Assembly: GCA_050999155.1 (NCBI GenBank)
Contig: JBPCPM010000071.1
Coordinates: 1-44,853 of the forward strand
Length of the DNA stretch: 44,853 nucleotides
Reading direction: 5' to 3'
DNA from: JBPCPM01 sp050999155
Lineage (GTDB): Bacteria; Actinomycetota; Thermoleophilia; Solirubrobacterales; 70-9
Part shown: piece by piece, positions 7,899 through 17,191 of the stretch
How positions within the stretch are numbered: position 1 is the first letter of the stretch
Layout: the number at the start of each line of letters is the position of its first letter
Notes under the pieces: generated by a model
What the model was told of the DNA's origin: nothing
What the model saw: the letters and a program-made list of their open reading frames with translations, nothing else
The model's database searches: none
Made by a program: the position numbers and the translations under genes

Positions 7899-10800
7899 CT
7901 AGACGTCTATGGATGGCGCGGCAGCCGCTGCCTCGAAGCTTGCCTCGTTGAGCACGCTCCAGTCACCGGCGCGGAGGTCGTCGAGCAGGCCGCGCACATC
8001 GCGGTGCTCGCGCACGGCGTTGGTGACCACCGAGATCTCCTGCGGGTTGCGCAGCAGAACGGCGCCGGTCACGTGACCGTCGGTGACGACGAGCTTGCGG
8101 TAGCGGCCTTCGGCCAGGTCCTGGATCGCGATCTCCTCGTCGCCTGCCTCGGTCTCGGGCTTGCCCACCGACGAGAGCGGGAGGTCGGCGACCTTGATGT
8201 GGATGGCGATCGGCGCGCCCTGGAAGCTGCGGCTGCCGCCGACGGCGTTGACGGCGGCGATCTCGCCCTGCAGCACGCCAGGGGCCCAGAGGCCGTAGAT
8301 GTTGCCGGCGTGCTCGGCCACGTCGCCGGCGGCGAAGATCAGGGGGTCGCTGGTGCGCATGTCGTCGCCGACCACGATGCCGTGGTTGACCTCGAGCCCG
8401 GCCTCCTCGGCCAGCTCCCGGTTGGGCACCACGCCGGCGCAGATGACGACCGCCTCGGCGGGCAGGACGGTGCCGTCGTCGAGAGTCACCAGGGCGACCT
8501 TCTCGTCGCCCTCGATCGAGCGCACGGTGCGGCCGGTACGGACTTCGATCCCGCGATGCTCGAGCTCGCGCTGCACGGCCATGCCGGCCCGCTCGTCGAG
8601 CTGACGGGGCGAGACCCAGTCCGAGCGCTCGACCACGGTGACGGTGACGCCGAGCTGGGCGAGCGTGTCGGCGGCCTCGAGCCCCAGCACGCCGCCGCCG
8701 GCGACGACCACGCGGCGGCAGTCGGGGTGCTCGACGAAGCTGCGGATCTCCAGGGCGTCATCGGCGTCGCGCACGACGAACGTCCCGGGCAGGTCGGACC
8801 CCTCGATGGGCGGCACGAACGGGCTCGCGCCGGTGGCGATGATCAGGCGGTCGTACTCCATCCACTCGCCGGAGCTCAGGACGACCCGTCGGGTCTGCCG
8901 ATCGATCTCCGAGACGTTGGTGTTGAGCCAGGAGATGATCTTGCGCTGCTGGTACCAGCGATCGGAGAGCAGGTACATCTTTGCGATGCCGCCGTCCGCG
9001 GTGATCAGCTTCGAGACGCCGGTGCGGTTGTAGAACGGGTGGCGCTCGTCGGTGATCAGGTGGATCTCGCACTCCGCGTCCTGGCGGCGGACGTGGTCGG
9101 CGGCGGTGACGCCCGCGATGCCGTTGCCGATGATCACCACGCGAGCGGTTTCACGACCGCTGCCGGTGCGCGGCAGCAGCCCCACCACGGTCGGCTCGGC
9201 GTTGGGAGCCGGCGGCTCGGGAGTCGCGCCGTTGCCGTTGCTGGAGGAGACCGGGGCCGGGACGACGGGCTCCTCGGTGGCTTCGACGATCCGCTCGACG
9301 TCCTCACGGGTGATCTCGAGCTCGGGCTCGTGGCCGTTGGACTCGGCGGCCGGCACGGGCTCGAGCGACGGGCCGGGTTCGGGCTCCAGCGGGCTCGCGT
9401 CGGCCATCACCGGCTGGTCCTCGGGGATGGGCTCGGCGGCCGGGTCGAGGGTCACGACGACGTCGCCAAGGACGCGAGTCGAGCAGGCCATGCGACCGTG
9501 CGCGGGCATGTCGAGCCGGTCGAGGGTGTCCTGCTCTTCCATGCCGGCCGGGGAGACGCTCGCGGCGCCCTGGAGGATGAAGATGGGGTCGCAACCGCAC
9601 AGGCCCATGCGGCAGCCGGGGGCGAGACCGAGCTCATGGGCCTCGGCAACCTCAAGAAGCGTCGCACCGGGCAGGACCTCGACCTGGCGGCGCTCAGGCA
9701 GCACGGTGACGGTGAACCGCGGGCCGCGGCGGTCGGTGCCACGCCGATTCTCGTCGGCCGAGGGCTCGTCGAGGCCGGCCCGGCGGTCTCCGACCCGCCG
9801 ATCGGGAACCTGGACAGGCGGGTCGCCGGCCATGGGGATCGGAACCGCGTCGGCGGTGGTGGGCGCCTCGGCGAGCTCGGCCAGGGGATGCTCGGCCGCC
9901 ACGGTCGCAGGGGTGGGATCTGGCGATGGGGCGGATTCGGGCACCAGGGCAGTCGGGACTGCTGCGCGCGCGGGCTCGGCCGCGGGCTGCTGGGGAGCCG
10001 GGGCCGGGGCGACGGCCGGCAGCGGGGTCGTGGCCGCGGCGGCGGGCCTGGTGATCGGGCGGCCGCTCGCGGTGACACCGTCGCGCTCCTTGCGCCAGGT
10101 GCGGATCAGCCAGATCGACCCCAGCAGGCCCAGAAGCACCCGGCCCTGCCAGTCGATGAACTCGGGGATCGTGACGGCGAAGGCGTCAGCGACGGCCCCG
10201 AGAAGGATCGGGACGTTGAACCAGTAGAAGCCGACGAACGAGATCGCGGCGAACAGGGCGGTCGCGACGTTGACGGTCTTGGTCGCGAAGGAGTCGATGA
10301 CGAAGAACACACCGAGGCTGGCAGCCATGAAGACCGCGAAGCGCGCGTACACGCCCCCGACGGAGATCTGCTCGAGTCCCGGCATCGTGTAGAAGGCGAC
10401 GATGAACCCGGGCAGGGCGCCGGCCAGGAACTTGCGGTAGGCGGCGCGTAGCGGATCGGGATTGCGCAGGTCGTCGAGGTGCGCCGTGTGGGGCTTGAGG
10501 TCGCTGCAGTTCAGCGTGCAGCCGACGCACGGCTTGCAGTGGCTGTTCTCCACGTGGGCGATGGGCGACTGGCCGTACAGACCCTGGACCGGTCGCAGCG
10601 GGCAGATGCTGCCGCAGTAGCCACTCTTGCCGGCGAACATGAGGCCGGTCATGAAGGGGACGCCGAGCGCCGCGATGAACATGATCGCCATGCCGGTCGA
10701 GCTGTCCTCGAGCCAGATCTTGCGGGTCGAGACGACCGCGAAGTAGAGGAGCAGGCCGATCCCGTAGCCGTGTCGGCTCAGCCAGGGCGGCAGGGGGCGA

Positions 10801-11069
10801 GCCCGGGTGATGGAGAGCTTGCGCGGGAGCTGGTTGGTCGCCGCCATCGGGCAGATGTTGCGCCACAGGCCCGGCAGGGCCAGGAACGTGACGGGCAGCA
10901 GCGGCACGACGACCTCCCAGAACACGCGGCTGCCGAGCTCCGGCGCCGTGAACATGGAGACGGCCAGGGCCACCACGAGCCCCACGGTGAACGCGCGTAC
11001 GAACGGCCACGCCGAGGTCGGGCGCGGGAGCCGTAGCTGCACGTAGGAGTTGTCGGAGGAGGGATTCAT
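7899..11069 (-). CDS. Fusion protein: membrane 4Fe-4S (FixG/NapH-like) + [2Fe-2S] ferredoxin + FAD/NAD oxidoreductase
   Basis: The 1056-residue protein joins three redox modules. Residues 1-325 form a multi-helix membrane part with Fe-S ligands: C73-P, C152-x3-C156-P, and the ferredoxin motif C178-x2-C181-x2-C184-x3-C188, as in the FixG/NapH/NosR-type membrane electron-transfer family. A proline/alanine-rich linker follows (about 335-450). Next is a ferredoxin-like domain (about 452-540) with C486, C491, C493 and C529, and a second linker (545-640). Residues 642-1056 are a pyridine nucleotide-disulfide oxidoreductase with an FAD motif GNGIAG at 648-653 and an NAD motif GGGVLG at 791-796. The likely job is passing electrons between NAD(P)H, FAD and a quinone or membrane partner. 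The preceding gene is a c-di-GMP enzyme 58 nt away. No Shine-Dalgarno sequence is visible before the ATG. Confidence 0.85.
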   Translation of the reverse strand: MNPSSDNSYVQLRLPRPTSAWPFVRAFTVGLVVALAVSMFTAPELGSRVFWEVVVPLLPVTFLALPGLWRNICPMAATNQLPRKLSITRARPLPPWLSRHGYGIGLLLYFAVVSTRKIWLEDSSTGMAIMFIAALGVPFMTGLMFAGKSGYCGSICPLRPVQGLYGQSPIAHVENSHCKPCVGCTLNCSDLKPHTAHLDDLRNPDPLRAAYRKFLAGALPGFIVAFYTMPGLEQISVGGVYARFAVFMAASLGVFFVIDSFATKTVNVATALFAAISFVGFYWFNVPILLGAVADAFAVTIPEFIDWQGRVLLGLLGSIWLIRTWRKERDGVTASGRPITRPAAAATTPLPAVAPAPAPQQPAAEPARAAVPTALVPESAPSPDPTPATVAAEHPLAELAEAPTTADAVPIPMAGDPPVQVPDRRVGDRRAGLDEPSADENRRGTDRRGPRFTVTVLPERRQVEVLPGATLLEVAEAHELGLAPGCRMGLCGCDPIFILQGAASVSPAGMEEQDTLDRLDMPAHGRMACSTRVLGDVVVTLDPAAEPIPEDQPVMADASPLEPEPGPSLEPVPAAESNGHEPELEITREDVERIVEATEEPVVPAPVSSSNGNGATPEPPAPNAEPTVVGLLPRTGSGRETARVVIIGNGIAGVTAADHVRRQDAECEIHLITDERHPFYNRTGVSKLITADGGIAKMYLLSDRWYQQRKIISWLNTNVSEIDRQTRRVVLSSGEWMEYDRLIIATGASPFVPPIEGSDLPGTFVVRDADDALEIRSFVEHPDCRRVVVAGGGVLGLEAADTLAQLGVTVTVVERSDWVSPRQLDERAGMAVQRELEHRGIEVRTGRTVRSIEGDEKVALVTLDDGTVLPAEAVVICAGVVPNRELAEEAGLEVNHGIVVGDDMRTSDPLIFAAGDVAEHAGNIYGLWAPGVLQGEIAAVNAVGGSRSFQGAPIAIHIKVADLPLSSVGKPETEAGDEEIAIQDLAEGRYRKLVVTDGHVTGAVLLRNPQEISVVTNAVREHRDVRGLLDDLRAGDWSVLNEASFEAAAAAPSIDV

Positions 11070-11127
11070 GGCGCGGAAGGGCGTCTCAGGGAGGAGGTGC
11101 CGGCGCCGGTTGACGGCGGGGCCGGGC

Positions 11128-13515
11128 TCAGACCTTCCGGGCAGCAGGGTCCGAGGCGCCGGACGGGTCGTCCTTCGGCGTCATGCCCTCCGGCTCGGGT
11201 TCTGCCTCGCGCCCGTTGGCGCTCGAACCGTTGCCGTTGGAGCCGTGGCCGTTCGTGCCGTTGACGGCATCGAGCCACGGAGAAAGGGGTTGCACCATCG
11301 AGACCTCGCCGTTGCCACCGCTTGCGTCTCCGTTCCCGGACTCCGGGGCGGCGGCGAAGTCGCGCACGCGCGGGGCGGACAGCTCGCGGCGCATGACGGT
11401 GGGCATCTCGATGGGGCCGAGGTTCTCGACGGGGGCGTCGCGGTCGCCCCTGGCGTCTTCGCCACCGCCCAGCGTGGCCGCCAGGGTGTGGAGATCGCGG
11501 ACGGGATTCTCGGGGTCGATCTCGACCGCGCGCAGGATGTCGTTGTCGTCGGCCTTGGCAGCCTCGGCCGCGTTCTCCTCGGCCAGGGGGTCGCGGTCGC
11601 CGAGGATCTCGAGCTCGCCGCTGTCGATGAGCTCGAGCACCGCGGTGACCACGGTCGGGTCGAACTGGGTGCCGCTGTGCTCGCGGAGCTGGTCGATCGC
11701 CGTCTCGACCGGCAGCGCCGGGCGGTACTCGCGCGAGGAGGTCATGGCCTCCAGGGCGTCGGCGACGTGCAGCACCCGGGCCTCGAGCGGGATGTCCGCG
11801 CGGGCCAGGCCATCGGGGTAGCCCTTGCCGTCGTAGCGCTCGTGGAGGTGCAGGACGATCGTGGCGATGTCGTCCATGCCGGCGCCGGCGATGATGTCGC
11901 GGCCCAGCTCCGAGTGGCGCTGCATGACGGCGAACTGCTCGTCGGAGAGCTTGCCCGGCTTGAGCAGCAGCACATCGGAGATGCCGATCTTGCCGACGTC
12001 GTGCAGCACGCCCGCGGTGCGGATCCGCTCCACCGCGGTGGAGCTCATGCCGAGGCGGCGAGCCAGGGTGGCGCCGTAGCGTGAGACCCGCTGGGAGTGC
12101 GAGTGGGTGTAGCCGTCCTTGGCGTCCACGGCCTTGGCGAGCGCGTGGACGGTGTTGACGAGGCTCTCGCGCGTGACCCGCTCGGCCGCCTCCTGGGCGG
12201 ACAGGGCAAAGTCGTTCTCGGAGGTGTAGATGAAGGTCCGGTTACGGCCGTGGGACTTGGCCCAGTACATGGCGCCGTCGGCCAGGTGCATCAGCTCTTC
12301 CTGGGCGAGGGAGTGCTTGGGGAACTCCGAGATGCCGGCGCTGATGGTCATGGTCTCGCCGGCCGGGCCGACCTCCATGGAGGCGACGGTCTCCCGCAGA
12401 CGCTCGACGACCTGCTCGGCGTCGTCGGCGTCGGAGCGCACGATCCCAAGGACGAACTCGTCGCCGCCGACGCGGCCGCAGATGTCCGAGGGGCGCAGCT
12501 CGCCCTTGATGGCCTGGGCCAGGGAGCGCAGCGCCTTGTCACCGGCGGCGTGGCCCCAGCGGTCGTTGAGCTGCTTGAAGTAGTCGACGTCGAGGGCGAC
12601 GATCGAGACGAGGTACCTCTCGCGTTCGGCGCGGCGCAGCTCGGCGGCGAGGCGCTCCTGGAAGGCGCGGTGGTTGAGCAGGCCGGTCAGCGGATCCTTG
12701 AGCGCCAGCGTCTCGAGGTGGCCGTGGACCTCTTGGAGCTCTTCGGCCATGAGGTCGAAGTCGCGGGCCAGCACGCCGATCTCATCCTTGCGCTTCCAGT
12801 TGAGGCGGGTCTCGGTCGCGCCCTCACGGATCTGGTGGGTGGCGGCCCGCAGGCGGTCGAGCGGGTTGAGCACGGCCCGGCCGAGCAGCAGGTTGACGAT
12901 GAACGCGAGCGTGAACGCCGCGAGGATGGCGGCGATGAACACCGTGCGCTTGTCGCGGGCGAGCGCTGCGTCGAGGTTCTTGAGGTCGAAGTGCAGCTCG
13001 AGGGCGGCGATGGTCTTGCCGGAGCGCTTGACCGGGTAGTTGAGCTCGACGTAGTGGGCGCCGTCGACGGCGCTGACCTCGCGGGAGTCGAAGCTGTTCT
13101 CGTCGATCGGCGCGCGGCGAGGCGAGCCCTGGGTGATCTGGCGGACCTCGGAGGTCGAGATCTCGCGCTTGACGCCGTCGGGATCGTGCTCGTGGCCGTC
13201 GGCCACCATCAGGGTGTTGGGGCCCTCATGCCAGGAGATGGAGATCTTGTGCAGCGCCGGGTTGTTGGCGCGCATCAGCTCGATCCGCTCCTGCATGCGG
13301 TCGGGGTTTTCGAGGTCGGTGCCGCGGAAGCCGTCGTCCCAGGTGCCGGCGATCGAGTTCAGCGTGATCCGGCCGGCCTGGTGGTAGGAATTCGTCAGCC
13401 GCTTCCCGAACTCGTTGTTGAGAAATACGGCGAGGATGAGGACGGCGCCCAGCACGACGAAGCCCAGGCGCACGCGCAAGCTGATGAGCGGGTTCAGCCT
13501 CTTGAAGTATTTCAT
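11128..13515 (-). CDS. Membrane GGDEF and HD-GYP protein (c-di-GMP synthesis and hydrolysis)
   Basis: From the ATG at 13513-13515 the protein has 795 residues. A membrane helix (16-33), an extracytoplasmic sensor region (34-190), a second helix (191-213) and a HAMP-like linker (214-265) come first. The GGDEF domain has GGDEF at 350-354 intact, with the RxxD inhibitory site at 341-344, five residues before it. The HD-GYP domain has H505-D506 and GYP at 565-567, both intact. So it may both make and break c-di-GMP. The last 160 residues are NG- and EP-rich and look disordered. I chose this start because GGAGGT lies 10 nt upstream; a GTG at 13575 would add 20 residues and is favoured if the promoter at 13587-13614 is real. 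Confidence 0.9.
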   Translation of the reverse strand: MKYFKRLNPLISLRVRLGFVVLGAVLILAVFLNNEFGKRLTNSYHQAGRITLNSIAGTWDDGFRGTDLENPDRMQERIELMRANNPALHKISISWHEGPNTLMVADGHEHDPDGVKREISTSEVRQITQGSPRRAPIDENSFDSREVSAVDGAHYVELNYPVKRSGKTIAALELHFDLKNLDAALARDKRTVFIAAILAAFTLAFIVNLLLGRAVLNPLDRLRAATHQIREGATETRLNWKRKDEIGVLARDFDLMAEELQEVHGHLETLALKDPLTGLLNHRAFQERLAAELRRAERERYLVSIVALDVDYFKQLNDRWGHAAGDKALRSLAQAIKGELRPSDICGRVGGDEFVLGIVRSDADDAEQVVERLRETVASMEVGPAGETMTISAGISEFPKHSLAQEELMHLADGAMYWAKSHGRNRTFIYTSENDFALSAQEAAERVTRESLVNTVHALAKAVDAKDGYTHSHSQRVSRYGATLARRLGMSSTAVERIRTAGVLHDVGKIGISDVLLLKPGKLSDEQFAVMQRHSELGRDIIAGAGMDDIATIVLHLHERYDGKGYPDGLARADIPLEARVLHVADALEAMTSSREYRPALPVETAIDQLREHSGTQFDPTVVTAVLELIDSGELEILGDRDPLAEENAAEAAKADDNDILRAVEIDPENPVRDLHTLAATLGGGEDARGDRDAPVENLGPIEMPTVMRRELSAPRVRDFAAAPESGNGDASGGNGEVSMVQPLSPWLDAVNGTNGHGSNGNGSSANGREAEPEPEGMTPKDDPSGASDPAARKV

Positions 13516-13586
13516 CGTGCCTGCGACCTCCGTGCGTGGATTGACGTCCGCGGGAGTCCGCGCCGCCACGTTCACCTTCTGGGGCT

Positions 13587-13614
13587 ACTTCGGCACGTAT
13601 TTGGCGACGCTTTA
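13587..13614 (-). promoter_or_regulatory. Possible sigma-28/FliA-type promoter for the GGDEF/HD-GYP gene
   Basis: On the minus strand TAAA (13611-13614) is followed after 16 nt by GCCGAAGT (13587-13594). The flagellar sigma consensus is TAAA-N15-GCCGATAA. The match is partial and the spacer one nt long. Confidence 0.3.
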
Positions 13615-13648
13615 GCCGTGCGTCCGCTTTTTTCCGGGAAGGGCCCGG

Positions 13649-13666
13649 GGAGGCTCCACAGCCTCC
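13649..13666 (-). terminator. Hairpin after the GT39-like gene
   Basis: GGAGGCT and AGCCTCC form a perfect 7-bp stem with a 4-nt loop, about 50 nt downstream of the glycosyltransferase stop. No T tract follows on the minus strand (an A6 run appears further on), so it would be a non-classical terminator. Confidence 0.4.
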
Positions 13667-13717
13667 AGCTCGAGTTGAGGGTGCGGGTCGGCGCGGCACT
13701 GGCCGCCCCTGCGCCAC

Positions 13718-15565
13718 TCAGCCGGCGGAGCGCTCCCGCGCCAGCCAGCGGTCGATCTGGAGCCCGGGGCCCGCTGCTTTTTCGGGCAGCGGGTCGCACA
13801 GTGGACCCCCGATCCGGTAGATCACGACCTCCGGCCCCGGCCGGTCATAGGCCGCCGGGTAGTAGTCGAACGACCAGTCGAAGTTGAACTCGGCGTCCGC
13901 CTGGCGGTCGTAGGGCAGCGCCTGGAACACGGGGGTCCCGATGCGGTCCAGCTCGCGGTAGTAGTCGATCGCCCGCGGGACCACGCCGGGCTCGGAGAAG
14001 GCCCGTCCGTACTGCCACGATCCGGTGACGATCCAGCAGTGCCCACGTGCCCGGTAGGCCTTGAGCAGGGCCGGTCGCAGGATCCGCTCGTAGTCCTCGA
14101 TGTTGAGCACTCGGGCACCCTCGATCTGGCGTCCCTCAAAGTCGATCGTCGTCTTGCCCACCGGGTACTTGATCCACCGCTCCCCGGAGTTGGTGACGGG
14201 CAGGGGGCGGCCCGGGTCCATCAGCCACGCGTTGGACACGATCGGCTCGAGCACGATCTTCGATCCGGCCGGGACGTTGTCGACGAGCCACTCGCGGGCC
14301 ACGTTGCGGGTGTCCGGGCGCATGAGCACCACGCTGTTGTGGGTGCTGGTGGCGGTCCCCTGGGCGAACAGGGCAAGACCCAGAGCCGCGGCCGACGCCC
14401 ATCGCCAGCCCGCCGCCGCGGTGCGCTGCGCGATGAGGTCCCACACCGCGGTCGCCCCGTAGGCGGCCAGCAGCGCCACCAGCGGCAACACGGGCATCAG
14501 CCAGCGCCCGAAGAACCGGCCCTGGATGCCCATGAACGCGATGAACACCACGACAGGCACGATGAGCAGCAGGGCCACCAGCGGACGCCGGCGCGCCGCG
14601 AGGCCGGACCCGACGAAGGCGAGCGCGGTCACACCCCACCCGATCCCCCACGTCAGGGCCCACAGGTAGTAGGTCACGCCGGACGAGTGCGACTGGCCGA
14701 GCTTGCCGACCTCGTTGGAGGCCGACTGCTGGCGGTTGATGCCCTCGTTCCAGAACTCCCCCGGATGGATCAGGGCGTAGGGGTTGGCGACCGCGAAGGC
14801 GAGCAGTCCGAGCCCGCCGACGCCGGCCAACCACAGCACGCTCGAGCGGCGGCCGGCTGCGGCGGGACGTGCCTGCAGGCGCCACGCGGCCGCGGCGAGG
14901 ATGCTGACAAGCACGATCCCGCCCGTGTACTTGGTGGCGGCCGCCAAGCCCAGACCGACCCCCGCGTAGATCCAGTCGCGTCGGCGATCGGACGTCGCGA
15001 TCCCCACGGCGCCGTACAACGCCAGCAGCAGCGGCAGCGTCGTGGGCACGTCGTTGAGCGCGTGCTTGGAGTAGAAGACGGGCAGGAAGCCGACGGCGAG
15101 CACTCCGGCGGCCAGGACGCCCACGCGCTCGTCAACCAGCCGCCTGCCCACGGCCCAGGTCATGGCGACCGCCCCGGTCCCGAGCACGGCCGTCACCACC
15201 CGGGCGGCGACGAACAGCTCGGTCGGATCGCCGGCGTAGGCCTGCTGGGTGGCCTCGCGGCCGAAGACGATGGCGAACACGACGTGCAGCAGGTAGCCGT
15301 AGGCGGGGGGATTGACGAAGTACTGCGGGTCGAGCGAGCCACGGAAGTAGGCGACGGCCTTCGGAACGAAATGGGCGCCCTCGTCGAGGTTGTAGACGAA
15401 GGGAAGGCCGTGCTTGACGCCCCACAGGCGCAGGCCGAGCGCCACTCCCAGCACGACGATCAGCCCCGCCGTCCACGGGCGCCTCACGGCGGCGGTCAGG
15501 GCCTGGCGGCCGCGTGCGCCCGGCGCCTGCGGCGGATTTGGCTCAGCCGCCGGCGCAGTTGGCAT
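13718..15565 (-). CDS. GT-C membrane glycosyltransferase, GT39/ArnT-like
   Basis: The 615-residue protein has an N-terminal helix, then the short loop VYNLDEGAHFVPKA (about residues 58-71), whose D-E pair is the usual catalytic loop of GT39/ArnT-type enzymes. About ten more hydrophobic segments follow, and then a soluble, presumably extracytoplasmic, C-terminal domain of about 190 residues. Such enzymes move a sugar from a polyprenyl-phosphate donor to a lipid, glycan or protein outside the membrane. It overlaps the upstream glycosyltransferase gene by 23 nt. The sugar and acceptor cannot be told from sequence. Confidence 0.82.
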   Translation of the reverse strand: MPTAPAAEPNPPQAPGARGRQALTAAVRRPWTAGLIVVLGVALGLRLWGVKHGLPFVYNLDEGAHFVPKAVAYFRGSLDPQYFVNPPAYGYLLHVVFAIVFGREATQQAYAGDPTELFVAARVVTAVLGTGAVAMTWAVGRRLVDERVGVLAAGVLAVGFLPVFYSKHALNDVPTTLPLLLALYGAVGIATSDRRRDWIYAGVGLGLAAATKYTGGIVLVSILAAAAWRLQARPAAAGRRSSVLWLAGVGGLGLLAFAVANPYALIHPGEFWNEGINRQQSASNEVGKLGQSHSSGVTYYLWALTWGIGWGVTALAFVGSGLAARRRPLVALLLIVPVVVFIAFMGIQGRFFGRWLMPVLPLVALLAAYGATAVWDLIAQRTAAAGWRWASAAALGLALFAQGTATSTHNSVVLMRPDTRNVAREWLVDNVPAGSKIVLEPIVSNAWLMDPGRPLPVTNSGERWIKYPVGKTTIDFEGRQIEGARVLNIEDYERILRPALLKAYRARGHCWIVTGSWQYGRAFSEPGVVPRAIDYYRELDRIGTPVFQALPYDRQADAEFNFDWSFDYYPAAYDRPGPEVVIYRIGGPLCDPLPEKAAGPGLQIDRWLARERSAG

Positions 15566-17183
15566 AGGCGGAGTAGTACTCGGTGGTCTTGATGCGGGCG
15601 AACCCCGGCGGCGGGACTTGGGTCAGCGGCTCGGTGTTGGAGGCAAAGCCTTGGCGCTGCACGGTGCGACGGCCGCCCTGGACGTAGAGCGCAATCCCCT
15701 CACGCTCACGCCCCGGCCCGACCGACGGGGGCGTGGCCGGCGCCCGGGCGCTGGGGTCGGAGCGGGCGACGACCTCGTCCTGGTCGAGGTCGAGTAGCCA
15801 GCGGACGTCGGGAATGATCTTGTGCGACGGCGTGGACACGGGGCCGCAGCCGGCGTCGACCCGGTCCTGCACCTCCGGGGAGGCGAGGAGGGCGACGAGG
15901 CTGTCGTGGCTTTCCGAACGCCAGCGCAGCTCGTCGTTGAAGCCGGTGAGGCTGGGCGGATGGGTGACGGTGAACACGAGGGCGAACACCACGGCAATTC
16001 CCGATCCGGAAGCCCAGACCCGGCGCGCGCGGGTTCCCGGCGCCAGCAGCGTGAACCCGCCGATGGCCAGGCCGCCGAAGATCACCAGGGCCACGGCGGC
16101 GACGATCAGGTACCGGTCGATGACCGACAGGCCGGCCAGTCCAACCGCGGCGAACGTCCCGATCCCGGTAAGCAGCAGCAGGGCCGGCATGACGATCCTC
16201 CGGGGCACGAACCAGGCGCCCAGGCCCAGGCCGATGATCGCCGCGATGACGACCGGCAGCTTGACGAGCCGACCGAAGAACGTCGGGAGGGCCGCCGGCA
16301 CGTCGGCGAGGGAACGCTGACGCCCGAGCTCCCCGGCGAGGTCCTGGGTAGACGTCAGCGAGTACAGCGGGTTCCCGGTCACCGCGAAGTCCGTCGCCGC
16401 CCACACCACGGGGCCGATCGCCGCGAGGGCGGCCCACGTGGCCCACTCGCCCCAGCGGGGCTGCCATAGGGGCTCGCGTCCTGGCTCGGAGCCGGCCTCG
16501 GTCGAGGGGCCGGTCGTGGCCTCGCCCCGGTTCCACCACCGGCCAACCAGGCGCTTGGCCTCGGGCCCGAAGGACATCCACACGAAGTACAGGGCGGCCA
16601 GCGGCCACGCCTCGGGGCGCATCATCCCGGCGAGGGCGAGCAGCACGAAGACGGGCCACCCACGACGCGGGCGCTCGTACTCGAGGACCGCCGCCCACAG
16701 GACGAGAGCGATGTAGGGAACGTCGATGTAGCCGCGCACGGCCAGAAAGGGGAAGTCGAACCGCGTGGCCATGAGAAACGCGGCGGCGAGGCCGACCAGC
16801 GGCGTAAAGGCGACGCGCGAAAGGCGGTAGACACCGGCCACCACGGCGACCATCGACAGGAGCGTGATGAAGATCATGATCCGGTCGGCGCTCTCGCCAA
16901 AGGGGATCAGCACGGCGCTGAACACGATCGCCAGCGGGTGCTCGGTGGGGGCGCGGTAGGCCTCGAAGCTCAGCTGCTGGAACGCCAGCAACTCCCGGCC
17001 CCACAGCAGCGAGTAGTAGGAGTCGTAGTTGGGGTAGGTCGGGTACACGAAGAACCCGACCACGGCCACCGCGAGCAGCGCGAAGAACCCCACCTTGGCG
17101 ACAAGGTCGAGGTCGATCCGGTGCAGGAGCGCAGCGGCGCGCCGGCGCCGCGGCACCTGCTGGGCGGCAGCGGCCGATTCCAC
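15543..17183 (-). CDS. GT-C family membrane glycosyltransferase (uncharacterised)
   Basis: This 546-residue polytopic protein has a first periplasmic loop with YPNYDSYYSLLWGREL, in which the aspartate sits where GT-C enzymes keep their catalytic residue. EHPLA and then about nine to ten further helices follow. The C-terminal 120 residues are hydrophilic and end with a cysteine-containing tail. It looks like a polyprenyl-phosphate-sugar-dependent transferase. The GTG start is supported by a TACGAT box 8 nt upstream. It overlaps the GT39-like gene and diverges from the GT2 gene on the other strand. Confidence 0.75.
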   Translation of the reverse strand: MESAAAAQQVPRRRRAAALLHRIDLDLVAKVGFFALLAVAVVGFFVYPTYPNYDSYYSLLWGRELLAFQQLSFEAYRAPTEHPLAIVFSAVLIPFGESADRIMIFITLLSMVAVVAGVYRLSRVAFTPLVGLAAAFLMATRFDFPFLAVRGYIDVPYIALVLWAAVLEYERPRRGWPVFVLLALAGMMRPEAWPLAALYFVWMSFGPEAKRLVGRWWNRGEATTGPSTEAGSEPGREPLWQPRWGEWATWAALAAIGPVVWAATDFAVTGNPLYSLTSTQDLAGELGRQRSLADVPAALPTFFGRLVKLPVVIAAIIGLGLGAWFVPRRIVMPALLLLTGIGTFAAVGLAGLSVIDRYLIVAAVALVIFGGLAIGGFTLLAPGTRARRVWASGSGIAVVFALVFTVTHPPSLTGFNDELRWRSESHDSLVALLASPEVQDRVDAGCGPVSTPSHKIIPDVRWLLDLDQDEVVARSDPSARAPATPPSVGPGREREGIALYVQGGRRTVQRQGFASNTEPLTQVPPPGFARIKTTEYYSAYANCAGG

Positions 17184-17191
17184 GACGCCGC

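Noticed and set aside
7167..10451. A 1094-codon open frame on the plus strand opposite ribD and the Fe-S/FAD fusion gene
   Set aside because: It runs antisense across two well-supported genes, translates to low-complexity G/D/H/V/R-rich sequence without any domain, and is a codon-bias artefact of GC-rich DNA.
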